A stretch of DNA of 64,000 nt. It comes from Kineosporia mesophila. Lineage in GTDB: Bacteria; Actinomycetota; Actinomycetes; Actinomycetales; Kineosporiaceae. The number at the start of each line of letters is the position of its first letter. Within the stretch, counting starts at the first letter, position 1. The stretch is taken from positions 496,001-560,000 of the forward strand of contig NZ_JAJOMA010000001.1 of NCBI RefSeq assembly GCF_021129235.1. The letters run 5' to 3'. Below the pieces are notes generated by a model that had not been told where the DNA came from, searched no databases, and worked only from the letters and a program-made list of their open reading frames with translations. The translations under genes and the position numbers were made by a program. Shown in pieces: positions 1-9,250 of the stretch.

Positions 1-1
1 C

Positions 2-1636
2 GAGGGGGCCGTGCCCCATCTCGTCCACGTCGTGCGGCTGGACGGCCCGGTGCCCGAGCACGACCCCCTGCGCGCCCGGATCGGGGACGCCGCCCGGCAG
101 TACCTGGGGCGCGTGGAGTTCGTGCTCTGGACCGACATCAGCCGCGCCGAGGCAGCCGCCGCCCTCACCGGCCCCGTCACCGGCCCCGATTCGCAGCCGA
201 CGGGCCGGTCCGCCCGGATCCGCTCGATGCTCGCCTGGGCCCGGGGGAACGGCGTACTGGTGGTGCCGGTCGCGGAGGTGTTCCACGGCCAGGCCGATCT
301 GGTGCTGGGGGAGCAGATCGCGGCCGAGTGCGCGCGGCGCACCCCGCTGGGCCACTGCGTGGCCGCCGGCTACCTGCGCGCGGAGATCGTCTCCCTGATC
401 GGCGGGGCCGCCGTGCCCGACGGCCACCGGTTCGGCAGCGGCACCACGCTTCCCGGCCTGTTCGGCGAGGTTGCCTGGTCGGCGGCGGGTTTCACCGTGC
501 AGGAGCTGGACGAAGCATTGGACGACGGGGTCATCGTCGCCCCGGCCGGGCATCCCGCGCTGCGGTTGTGGCGGGAGTCGGCCCGGCTGCGTTACCTCTC
601 CGACCAGCCCGCGTTGTACGGCGGCCGGCACCGGATGACCGAGCGGTTCCGGGGTGTGGCCGCCGGGCCGCGCCGGCACCCGGTGGCCCGGCGGGCGCAG
701 GGCCTGCACGCGCGCTTGCTGGAGTCACTCGACCTGGACCCCGGCCTGCTGGTTCCGGTGGCCCCCGCGGTGGAGTGCCTCCCGACCCCGGAGCGGTACC
801 GGGAGACCGTGCCGCTGCCCGCCGGTCCGGACGAGATCGACCCGGCGGAAAGACTGGTCGACATCATCACGGTGCTCTCCCACGAACTGGTGGCCCGCCG
901 GGGCGACCTGCATCTGTGCGAGGTGGCCTCGGCGGTCGGTGTCCTGCCCGACCCCGACGGGGCCTGGATCGCGGTGCTCACCCGGATCGCCCAGCTCGGT
1001 GCCGCCGAGCGGCTGCCGCCGGTCCGCTCGGTCACGAGCTACCGCTGGAACGAGCTCGGTGAGCTGGAGACCGTCGCACTGCCGCCCGAGGCCCAGGCCC
1101 TGATCCGGAGCGACGCCGACCCCGACCCCGGCACCTGGCTCGGCGACGGCCTGAACCGGCCCGGCCAGCCGGTCTGGCTGCTGGACGAGATGGTCGAGCC
1201 CGCGCGGCTACGGCTGCCCGGAGCCCGGGAACCGCGGGAGCGCCCGGCCGCCGTCACCCCGGCACCCCCGGCCGACGGGGAACCGCTGGGCCTGAGGTAC
1301 GGCGAGGAAACCGATCTCGGGCTCCAGGGTGTCCTTCCCCCGGGACAGACACTGGTCAGCGCGCGCCGCTGGTGCGGATCGCCGTGGGGCGGGTCGGGCC
1401 GGATCACCCCGGAGCAGATGGCGGAAGACCTGATCGAGGCCGGGCTGCACGAGCGGCCGGTGATGATCGTGACCGTGCCGGGGAGCCGGAACGCCGGTGG
1501 AACCGCGGAGATCGGTCTCGGGTCGTTCGCCGCGCAGCTGGCCCGTCTGCTCGGGGTGCTGGTGACGGCGGTCGACGCCCCGCTGCCGGAGAGCGCCCGC
1601 GTGCGCTGGCCCGGCCTCGGTGAACCGGTCCGGTGA
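2..1636 (+). CDS. DxD-type glycosyltransferase module protein, 5' truncated, catalytic motif lost
   Basis: The frame is open to the left edge, so the protein begins outside the window. The visible part starts at the core of a Gly_transf_sug (TcdA/TcdB-like) fold: a VPHLVH strand, then FVLWTD, then a region matching the DxD loop. It aligns end to end with the third module of the next protein, including the LNRPGQPVW segment and the C-terminal domain with GLGSFAAQLARLLGV and a closing DAP. In the next protein the donor-site segments read VDHLR and YADGD; here they read AGYLR and VPDGH, so both the upstream Asp and the second Asp of DxD are gone. This copy is therefore probably not an active transferase. 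Donor and acceptor are unknown. It lies 57 bp upstream of the related giant gene, same strand. Confidence 0.75.
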   Translation, partial: EGAVPHLVHVVRLDGPVPEHDPLRARIGDAARQYLGRVEFVLWTDISRAEAAAALTGPVTGPDSQPTGRSARIRSMLAWARGNGVLVVPVAEVFHGQADLVLGEQIAAECARRTPLGHCVAAGYLRAEIVSLIGGAAVPDGHRFGSGTTLPGLFGEVAWSAAGFTVQELDEALDDGVIVAPAGHPALRLWRESARLRYLSDQPALYGGRHRMTERFRGVAAGPRRHPVARRAQGLHARLLESLDLDPGLLVPVAPAVECLPTPERYRETVPLPAGPDEIDPAERLVDIITVLSHELVARRGDLHLCEVASAVGVLPDPDGAWIAVLTRIAQLGAAERLPPVRSVTSYRWNELGELETVALPPEAQALIRSDADPDPGTWLGDGLNRPGQPVWLLDEMVEPARLRLPGAREPRERPAAVTPAPPADGEPLGLRYGEETDLGLQGVLPPGQTLVSARRWCGSPWGGSGRITPEQMAEDLIEAGLHERPVMIVTVPGSRNAGGTAEIGLGSFAAQLARLLGVLVTAVDAPLPESARVRWPGLGEPVR

Positions 1637-1693
1637 ACACGGTGAACACGGTGCGCCCCGCCGGAGCCTGAGCCCGGCCCTGCGGGACCCGGG

Positions 1694-4600
1694 GTGAACG
1701 TCCCGTCACCCCGGGCCGTGGATCCGGGTGTGAAGGAGAATGCCTCGCTGCTCACCTGGCTTCGCGACAACTGTGTCGCCGACCTGTACCGCGACGACTT
1801 CGAGGCCTGGCTGTCGGCCGCTCTCGGTCCCGGTCTGCTCGGCCACCGCGCACCTCGCCCGGCCCCGGGCTTCCTCCGTCACCTCGACCTGACCGCGCTC
1901 CCCGCCGAGTCGGTCGTGCCGTTCCTGCGCCGGATCAGCCTGACGTCGCCGGTCCCCGGTGACGTCGACGCCGTCCTGACCGGCACCGGCCCGGTGACCA
2001 CCCGCGTCCGTACTTCTCCGCCCTTCCCCGAGACCTCGTTGCCCGGCATCCCCTACCTGGCCCACACCGTCTGGCTGGGAGGCCCCGCCCCGCAAGACGC
2101 CGTTCTCCGGGCCAACATCGCGGCGGCGGCCCGGCACAACCGGGACGTCCAGTTCGTCGTCTGGACGGACGTACCCCGGGCCGGGGCCCCGACGGAGTGG
2201 GTGCACTGGGCCGCCGAGAACGACGTGCTGCTGGTCAACGTGGACGAGGTGTTCCATGCGGACGCCCCGATGCTCCTGCACGAGGAGTACGGCCTCGAGG
2301 TGGCCAAACGCCTCACCCGGGGCCTGTCGGCCGCCTCCGACCATCTGCGGCTGGAGGTGCTGGACCGGTTCGGCGGCCTCTACCTCGACGGTGACAATGC
2401 CTGTGAGCCGGGCCGGATCGCGGGTCTCATCGACGCCGTGGCGGCGGGCCCGGCCGGATTCACCGTGCACGTGATCGAGGGGGAGGGCGTCGACGGTGAC
2501 CTGATCGTGGCCCCGGCCGGTCATCCCGTGTTGCGGCTGTGGCAGGAGACCGCGCGCACCAGCTACGGCCTCACCCAGCGGCAGCTGTTCGGTGGTGATC
2601 ACGTGATGGCCTCGCTCGGGCCGGGGATCCCGGAGCGGGAGCACTGGCAGCGCTCCGTCGTGGCCCGCCGGGCCGGCCGGAACCTGGGCACGACGTTGTC
2701 CGTGATCGGATTCCGGCTGGACGACCAGCGCCTGGTGAGGGTCGACGGCGCGGTGCGCCCGGCCCACGAGCGCTCCTGGGCGCAGACCCGTCCGGTGAAC
2801 CCCGGCGGGGTGGCGCCCGAGCCCGGCGAGGTGCTGAACGACCTGGTCGCCACGACCGTGCGCCGGCTGATCAGCCGCGAGGGAGATCTGCAGCTCACCG
2901 CGGTCGCCCCGGTGATCGCCGGGCAGCCCGAGCCCGGCCGGCTGTGGGTCGCGCTGATCGCCCGGATCGCGGAACTGGCCGGGAAGCCAGGTGTTCCGGC
3001 TGTCACCACGGTGACCGAGGTGCGTATCGCCGACTCCGGGGAGGGCGGTCAGGTCCGGCTCCCGCCCGAGGTCGACGCGCTGCTGTACCGGGGTGATCCG
3101 GCCACCGGCGTGTGGCGTCTGGGCGAACTGACGGTACCGGCCCGGTTCGGTACCGGCCCGGTTCCGGCCCGCCCGGTCCGGGTTCCCGACATCCGCGGGG
3201 CGGTGGTGGTTTCCGAGAACGCGGCCGCGCAGTTGCTGCCCGTCCTGGTCCGCCGCCTCGAGGCGGCCGGCCCGGAGCGCGACCTTCCCCTGCCCGTCGC
3301 CGTTCCCGATCTGCGGGGTACCTCCGGTGCGACCACGCTGGCCTGGCTGCGCCGTACCCTCGATGTGCCGATCGGTGACCCCGAACACGAGCGGCGACTG
3401 CTGGGCCGCCTCGCCCCCGACCTCTTCGGCCTGCGCCGCCTGCTGCCCGAACCGGACTTCCTGCACGGCATCGACCAGCTCCGCCTGCCCGCCAACCGGG
3501 TGGCCTCGTTCCTGGCCGGGATCAGCCTGACCCGGCCCGGGACCCCCCGTCCCGGCGATCTGGACCCGCGGGATCTGGCCCTCGGCCGGGTCAGCCGGGT
3601 GCGGCCGGGGGGTGACTGGGGTGTGCCGGGAGCTCCTCGCCTGCCGTCCCGGGCCGCGATCCCGCATCTCGTGCACGGTATCTGGCTGGGCGGTCCGGCT
3701 CCCGAGAACGGAGTTCTCCGGGAAAGTTTCGGGGCCGCGGCGCGGCACTACGCCGGCCGCGTGCGGTTCGTGATCTGGACCGACATCACCCGCGCCCAGG
3801 TCAATCAGGTCACTCCGGCCGGCTCGATCCACGAGATGCTCGACTGGGCCCGGGAACACGACATCGCCGTGGTGTCGGTGGCCGAGGTCTTCCACGCGGC
3901 CGCGCCCATGCGACTGTGGTGGCAGTACACGGCGGAGATGACGAAACTCCTGCCCCGCGGCTACGCCGGGGCCAGCGACCGGTTGCGGCAGGAGATCCTG
4001 GCCCGCTTCGGGGGTGCCTACGTCGACGGTGACAACCACTTCCTGCTTCCCGGTCAGGAGCGTCTGCCGCACGAGATCAACGGCCTGGCCGGGCTTCCCG
4101 AACTGTTCTCGGCGGTGGCGGCGTCCGAGTTCGCCTTCACCCCGCACGTCAGCGATCCCGATCACGTCGACAACGACGTGATCGTGGCCCCGGCGCGGCA
4201 CCCGGCCATCCTGCTGTGGCGCGAGATCGACCGTCTGGCCTGCTCGTTCACCCAGGACCGATTGTTCGGCCAGGTCGATACGGCGATCCGCCGGGCCGGA
4301 GCCTCGGACAGCCGGTTCTGGCATCGCTACGACGTGTCCAAGCGCACCGGGCTGGTGCACAGCGAGATGATGCGCCGGCTGGAGCTGACGGCGTCCGACC
4401 GCCGGCTGGTGCGTGCGGCCGGGGCGATCCGCGGGCGGCACGTGCGCAGCTGGGCGCGGGACACCTTCACGTCCGGGCCCGCGGACGTCGTCGATCGGGT
4501 GGCCGCCGTGATCCAGACACTGCTGGGCCTTCTGCACAGTCGCCCCGGCAACCTCCAGCTCACGGCCGTCGCCCCGGTCGTGCGGGCACTTCCCGATCCC

Positions 4601-7435
4601 GACGCCGCCTGGATCGCCGCGCTGCGGATGCTCGCGGTGCTGGCCGACCGGAAGCAGGCGCCCCAGATCACCAGCGTCACCCGGTTCCGCTGGTCCGACG
4701 ACGGCACTCCCGACTACGTCGGGCTCCCCGCCCAGGCCGAGAGTCTGCTGATACCGCGGACGGATTCGCACACCATCCCGGTTCCCGACCTGTTCTCCGA
4801 CGATCCCGACGCGTGGTTCGGCCAGAGCACCGCCCTCCCCGGGATGCCCGCCTGGATCCTCGACGAGATGGTGGTGCCGGCCCACCTTCTCCCGGAGCCC
4901 GAGCCGGTGGCCGGGCCGGCGTCCCAGGCCGTGGTCACGCGGGCCTCCTGGCTCCCCGCCGGGTTCGTCGGGGTGACGCTGCAGGGATGGCTGGGCAGTG
5001 CCTGGGCCGACTCGCGGCGGGTCACCGCCGAGCAGGTCGCGCTGCGCCTGTCCGGCTCCGGTCCGGCCGGCGCACCCGTGCTCCTGCGGATGTCGGGTGG
5101 CCCCGAGAACGGGACGGCCTGGTTCGCGCGCCGTCTGAGCGGCTTGCTCGGCCGGCCGGTGACCGTCGCCCACGAGACGGGGCAGCCGATGAAGGACGAC
5201 GTGGGCACCACCGCGGACGCGTTGCGTTCGCGTCTCGCGACGCAGAAGCGGGACCGGCTCCGGGCCGCCGCCCGGTTGACGCAGGAGCTGGCCGGACGGC
5301 TGCCCGCGCCGGGCACCGCACCCCGTCCCTCCCCGTCCGGCCTGCCGCTGGCCTGGCTACGACGGCTCGCCGACGAGCGGCTCTACACCGATGATTTCGA
5401 GGCCGAGATGGAGCGCCGCATCGGTCCCGACCCGTACCGGCGCCGCGCCCGCACCCCGCGCCCGGCCTGGCAGACCGTCGACCCGCTGGGCCTTCTTCCG
5501 CACGAGGTGTCGCCGTTCCTGCGCTGGCTCGACCTGGTTCAGGCCACTCCCGGCACGACGCCGGACTCGCAGGAGCTGGACGCCGCCCGCCGGCGCGGTG
5601 ACGGCGGGCCGGTGAGCTCCGCCCGGCGGCCGCACCGCGCCCGGACCTGGGGCATGACCGATCCGGACACCCCCCGGCTGCCCGCCGAGGTGGTGATTCC
5701 ACGCCTGGTGCACGGCATCTGGATCAGCGGCCCGCTGCCCGAGGCCGGCGGGTTCCGGGCGAACTTCGGCGGTGCGGCGCGCGAGTACGCCGGCCGGGTG
5801 GATTTCGTGCTGTGGACCGACGTCACCCGGGCCGAGGCGGCCGCCGCCGCGGCGGACCCCGACCCGGAGTACGGCGGACGGATCTGGCGGGTCCGGTCGA
5901 TGCTCGACTGGGCCCGGGAGAACGGCATCCTGGTAGTTGATCTCGGCGAGGTGTACCACGAGGAGGCGGACTTCCCCCTCTGGTCGCAGACCGTAACCGA
6001 GTGGGCCAAGCGCACCCCCCTCGGTTACGGTGCGGCCGTCGACCATCTGCGGGTGCAGCTCGTCACCACGTTCGGCGGCAGTTACGCGGACGGGGACGAC
6101 CACTTCGCCCCGGGTGACGCCCTGATCGAGGTCTTCGACGCGGTCGCGGCCTCCGAGACCGCCTTCACGCTGAACGTGCAGGACGGCGACCGGGGTGTGA
6201 ACAACGACATCATCATGGCCCCGGCCCGGCACCCCGCCCTGCTGCTGTGGCGCGAGTTTGCCCGGCTGCGTTACCTTATCGGCCAGCACGAGCTCTACGG
6301 CGGTGAGCTGCGCATGACCGAGCGCTTCGTGCTGACCCGGGCCTCCCTGCTGCGGTACTCGGTCGTGCTGCGTTCCGGTCGCCGGCACCACGACATGCTC
6401 GGTGCCCTGGGGCTGGCCCCGCACCGCGAGCGCCTGGTGCGGATCGCCCCGTCGATCGAGCACCGCAGCGAGCTCACCTGGGCCCCGGGCCGGCTGCCCG
6501 AGGTGGTGGAGGTCCCCGGGACCCAGGAGATCCTGGACCGGCTCGTCGACGCGGTCAGCGTCCTGGCCCGGCAGCTCATCAACCGCCCGGGCAACCTCTT
6601 CCTCACCGAGGTGGCCCCGATCATCCGCACGCTGCCCGATCCGGCTGCGGCCTGGATCGCCGTGCTGACCGAGACGGCGCGTCTGCAGACGGCGGGTGAG
6701 GTGCGGCGGGTGACGTCGGTGACCCACAGCCGCTGGGACGACCAGGGCCGGATGGAGATCGTGGACCTGCCCCCGGAGGCCGAGGCGATGCTGGTGCCCC
6801 ACCACCGTCCGCGGGGATGGCTGGGCGCGGGCCTGAACCGCCCCGGCCAGCCGGTGTGGATCCGGGACGAGGCGGTCGAGCCGTGTCGCCTGCGGGTGAC
6901 GGCCGGGCCGGCGGTGCGCCGGGTCGAGCCGGCCCGGGTGTACCGGTCGGGTCAGGTCCTGGGGCTGCGGTACGTCCCGAACATCGGGGCCGGGTCCTTC
7001 CCTCCCGGGTCGACGACGGTCTGGGCCCACCGCTGGTGCGGGCAGCCCTGGAGCGCCACGGCCCGGATCCGGCCGGAGGAGATGGCGCTCGACCTGTTCG
7101 CCGCCGGGCTGCACGAGCGGCCCGTCCTGATCGTCACGGCTCCGGGGGAGCGGATCTCGGGGGGTGCTCAGGAGGCCGGCCTGGGTGACTTCGCCGCTCG
7201 TCTGGGGGCCCTGCTCGGGGTGCCGGTGACCGTCGTGGACGCCCCGTCCGAGCTCGTCGCCCCGGTACCCCGGCGCGACTCACTCCGGCAGCGTGAACCA
7301 GAACGTGGCTCCCTGGCCCGGCGCCGACTCCGCCCAGATCCGCCCGCCGTGCCGCTCGACGATGCGGTGCACGGTGGCCAGACCGACACCGGTGCCGGGG
7401 AACTCGCTCTGCTTGTGCAACCGCTGGAAGGGTGA
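1694..7435 (+). CDS. Giant three-module DxD glycosyltransferase-like protein
   Basis: 1913 residues. Three modules repeat. Each starts with a helical segment (LTWLRDNC / TLAWLRRT / LAWLRRLA followed by an acidic stretch), then a Gly_transf_sug domain with FVxWTD and a DGD motif at about residues 232-234, 778-780 and 1466-1468. Next come a helical segment with a (D/N)LQLTAVAP-like core and, in modules 2 and 3, a conserved W-G-x-x-LNRPGQPVW-like stretch. Modules 2 and 3 end in a domain with an L-x-x-L-L-G-V/R-P-V-T-V pattern. No signal peptide or membrane segment is seen. The fold is that of toxin-type sugar transferases that modify host proteins; an effector or polymorphic-toxin role is inference. 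The start is a GTG without a clear ribosome site; GTG 1730 is an alternative. The last ~50 residues are out of character and lie antisense to the kinase gene downstream. Confidence 0.75.
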   Translation: MNVPSPRAVDPGVKENASLLTWLRDNCVADLYRDDFEAWLSAALGPGLLGHRAPRPAPGFLRHLDLTALPAESVVPFLRRISLTSPVPGDVDAVLTGTGPVTTRVRTSPPFPETSLPGIPYLAHTVWLGGPAPQDAVLRANIAAAARHNRDVQFVVWTDVPRAGAPTEWVHWAAENDVLLVNVDEVFHADAPMLLHEEYGLEVAKRLTRGLSAASDHLRLEVLDRFGGLYLDGDNACEPGRIAGLIDAVAAGPAGFTVHVIEGEGVDGDLIVAPAGHPVLRLWQETARTSYGLTQRQLFGGDHVMASLGPGIPEREHWQRSVVARRAGRNLGTTLSVIGFRLDDQRLVRVDGAVRPAHERSWAQTRPVNPGGVAPEPGEVLNDLVATTVRRLISREGDLQLTAVAPVIAGQPEPGRLWVALIARIAELAGKPGVPAVTTVTEVRIADSGEGGQVRLPPEVDALLYRGDPATGVWRLGELTVPARFGTGPVPARPVRVPDIRGAVVVSENAAAQLLPVLVRRLEAAGPERDLPLPVAVPDLRGTSGATTLAWLRRTLDVPIGDPEHERRLLGRLAPDLFGLRRLLPEPDFLHGIDQLRLPANRVASFLAGISLTRPGTPRPGDLDPRDLALGRVSRVRPGGDWGVPGAPRLPSRAAIPHLVHGIWLGGPAPENGVLRESFGAAARHYAGRVRFVIWTDITRAQVNQVTPAGSIHEMLDWAREHDIAVVSVAEVFHAAAPMRLWWQYTAEMTKLLPRGYAGASDRLRQEILARFGGAYVDGDNHFLLPGQERLPHEINGLAGLPELFSAVAASEFAFTPHVSDPDHVDNDVIVAPARHPAILLWREIDRLACSFTQDRLFGQVDTAIRRAGASDSRFWHRYDVSKRTGLVHSEMMRRLELTASDRRLVRAAGAIRGRHVRSWARDTFTSGPADVVDRVAAVIQTLLGLLHSRPGNLQLTAVAPVVRALPDPDAAWIAALRMLAVLADRKQAPQITSVTRFRWSDDGTPDYVGLPAQAESLLIPRTDSHTIPVPDLFSDDPDAWFGQSTALPGMPAWILDEMVVPAHLLPEPEPVAGPASQAVVTRASWLPAGFVGVTLQGWLGSAWADSRRVTAEQVALRLSGSGPAGAPVLLRMSGGPENGTAWFARRLSGLLGRPVTVAHETGQPMKDDVGTTADALRSRLATQKRDRLRAAARLTQELAGRLPAPGTAPRPSPSGLPLAWLRRLADERLYTDDFEAEMERRIGPDPYRRRARTPRPAWQTVDPLGLLPHEVSPFLRWLDLVQATPGTTPDSQELDAARRRGDGGPVSSARRPHRARTWGMTDPDTPRLPAEVVIPRLVHGIWISGPLPEAGGFRANFGGAAREYAGRVDFVLWTDVTRAEAAAAAADPDPEYGGRIWRVRSMLDWARENGILVVDLGEVYHEEADFPLWSQTVTEWAKRTPLGYGAAVDHLRVQLVTTFGGSYADGDDHFAPGDALIEVFDAVAASETAFTLNVQDGDRGVNNDIIMAPARHPALLLWREFARLRYLIGQHELYGGELRMTERFVLTRASLLRYSVVLRSGRRHHDMLGALGLAPHRERLVRIAPSIEHRSELTWAPGRLPEVVEVPGTQEILDRLVDAVSVLARQLINRPGNLFLTEVAPIIRTLPDPAAAWIAVLTETARLQTAGEVRRVTSVTHSRWDDQGRMEIVDLPPEAEAMLVPHHRPRGWLGAGLNRPGQPVWIRDEAVEPCRLRVTAGPAVRRVEPARVYRSGQVLGLRYVPNIGAGSFPPGSTTVWAHRWCGQPWSATARIRPEEMALDLFAAGLHERPVLIVTAPGERISGGAQEAGLGDFAARLGALLGVPVTVVDAPSELVAPVPRRDSLRQREPERGSLARRRLRPDPPAVPLDDAVHGGQTDTGAGELALLVQPLEG

Positions 7436-9250
7436 GAACAGTCGGCCGGCCTGGCTCATGTCGAACCCGGAACCGTTGTCCCGCACGAAGAAATCCCCGT
7501 TCGGGGCGCGTCCCACCTCGACCCGCGCCCGGTCGGCCTGGCCGCTGAACTTCCAGGCGTTCCCGAGCAGGTTCTCCAGCACGTTGCGCAGCAGACGGGG
7601 ATCGGCCGAGGCACTCAGGTCCACCTCGATCACCGTCTCCACGGTGCGGCCGGGCGAGCCGGCCGCCAGGTCGCTGAGGATCTCGGCGGCCATCGCCCCG
7701 ACGTCCGTGGGACGGCGCGACAACGCGGCCCGGCCCACCCGGGACAGCTCGATCAGGTCGTCGATCATCTCGTTCATCCGCTTCACCGACGCCCGGATCC
7801 GCTCGGAGTAGTGGCGCCCCGAGTCGTCCAGGTGCTCGTCCACCACCTCGATGAGCATCGTGGTGAAACCGTCGATGGCCCGCAGTGGACTGCGCAGGTC
7901 GTGCGAGACCGAGTAGCTGAACGACTCCAGCTCCTGGTTCTTGCGCTCCAGCTCTTCCACCATCGCCGCCCGGGTCTGCGCGATCTGTGCGTCGGCCCGG
8001 GCCTGTGCGGCCTCGATCTCCTTACGCAGCAAGCTCTCCCGGATCTGCCGGTGCTCGTCCTGGATCTGCTTGCGCTGGAGCTGAGCCCGGATCCGGGCCA
8101 GCAGCATCCGAGGGTCGGCCGTGCTGCTCACGTAGTCGTCGGCCCCCGAGTCGAGCGCGTCGATCATGGTCTGGCGCTGATCGTCGTCACCGATGACGAT
8201 CAGCGGGACGTCCCGTACCCCGGGCGCGGCCTTCACCTGGCGGCACACGTCCAGGCGGTCGGCCCCGTCGTCCTCCAGCTCGATCAGGATGCAGTCGCAC
8301 CGCTGGAACGCCAGCAGTTCCAGTGCCTCCTGCCCGGTCTGGGCCTGCACCACGTCGAAACCCTCACCCCGCAGGTGTTCCGCGTGCTCGGCCAGTGCCG
8401 AGACGCCGATCGTGACGACCTTCTTGAGCCGCTGCAGGCTCGCCGTGTCCACCGCCGGCAGGGCCATGGACGTCTGCCGCAGCGCCGCGGTCAGCTTGGC
8501 CAGCACCACGTCGTCGTCGGTCCCGACCTGCACGAACGTGTCCGCCCCGGCGTCCAGGGCGGTCAGCTCGGCCCCGGCGTCGTCGGAGGCCGCGAGCAGC
8601 AGGCAGGGGATTCCGCGCAGCGCCGAGTCCAGCCGGATCCGGCGGATCACGGTGGCCCCGTCGATGTCCGGCAGCATGGCATCGACCAGCACCGCGTCGG
8701 GTCGGCGCACCGCCGCGTGCCGCAGCCCGGCCAGCCCGGATTCGGCCTGGAACACCTCGTAACCGCTGCGCTGCAACAGGTCCGCGAACCGGTCGCGTAC
8801 CTGCGGGTTGTCGTCGATGACCAGCACCCGCACCACGTGATCGGCGGACTCCGGCTCGGGTGAGGTGATCAGCTCCTGCGCGCGCGCCACCAGGTACCCG
8901 GAGTCGTAGGGCTTGCCCAGGTACTCGTTCGCGCCGGTGCTCAGGCCCCGGATCCGGTCCTTCACCTCGGCCTCGCTACTGAGCATGAGCACCGGCAGCG
9001 ACTCGGTGGCCGCCTGGGTGCGCAACTGCCGCAGCACGTCCACCCCGTCGCCGTCGGGCAGCACCACGTCGAGCACCACGCAGTCCACCTCCTGCGCGGC
9101 CAGTTCCACCCAGGCGGCGGCCACGGTGGCGCAGGGCACCGTGATCCAGCCGGCCTCCTCGAACGCGTGCACCAGATCCATCCGCACGGTCAGGCTGTCG
9201 TCGAGGATCAGGACCGTGCCGACAGTCTCCTGTCGTTCCTTGGTCGTCAT
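7280..9250 (-). CDS. Triple-receiver hybrid histidine kinase, last gene of the chemosensory operon
   Basis: 656 residues, soluble. REC1 (about 10-128) has the acidic pair, D61 and K113. REC2 (about 140-258) keeps D146/D147 and D190 but lacks the conserved Lys. REC3 (about 277-392) is degenerate: no acidic pair, and E324 replaces the phospho-Asp. A coiled coil (about 395-445) leads into a phytochrome-type HisKA with SVSHDLRSPLRAID (H450), then HATPase_c with an N box (NLLGNAWKFS), DNGSGFD and GTGVGLATVHRI. Its ATG overlaps the cheB stop as ATGA, so the two are translationally coupled. It sits where Wsp systems have their output protein, so it probably receives phosphate from CheA and relays it to an unseen regulator. 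The 3' end overlaps the convergent glycosyltransferase gene by 156 bp. Confidence 0.93.
   Translation of the reverse strand: MTTKERQETVGTVLILDDSLTVRMDLVHAFEEAGWITVPCATVAAAWVELAAQEVDCVVLDVVLPDGDGVDVLRQLRTQAATESLPVLMLSSEAEVKDRIRGLSTGANEYLGKPYDSGYLVARAQELITSPEPESADHVVRVLVIDDNPQVRDRFADLLQRSGYEVFQAESGLAGLRHAAVRRPDAVLVDAMLPDIDGATVIRRIRLDSALRGIPCLLLAASDDAGAELTALDAGADTFVQVGTDDDVVLAKLTAALRQTSMALPAVDTASLQRLKKVVTIGVSALAEHAEHLRGEGFDVVQAQTGQEALELLAFQRCDCILIELEDDGADRLDVCRQVKAAPGVRDVPLIVIGDDDQRQTMIDALDSGADDYVSSTADPRMLLARIRAQLQRKQIQDEHRQIRESLLRKEIEAAQARADAQIAQTRAAMVEELERKNQELESFSYSVSHDLRSPLRAIDGFTTMLIEVVDEHLDDSGRHYSERIRASVKRMNEMIDDLIELSRVGRAALSRRPTDVGAMAAEILSDLAAGSPGRTVETVIEVDLSASADPRLLRNVLENLLGNAWKFSGQADRARVEVGRAPNGDFFVRDNGSGFDMSQAGRLFSPFQRLHKQSEFPGTGVGLATVHRIVERHGGRIWAESAPGQGATFWFTLPE

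Noticed and set aside
1706-5173. 1155-residue open frame on the minus strand opposite the glycosyltransferase gene
   Set aside because: Its product is His/Gly/Pro/Arg-rich without domains; the plus frame has clear repeated motifs. It is a high-GC shadow, like the one at 5357-7114.
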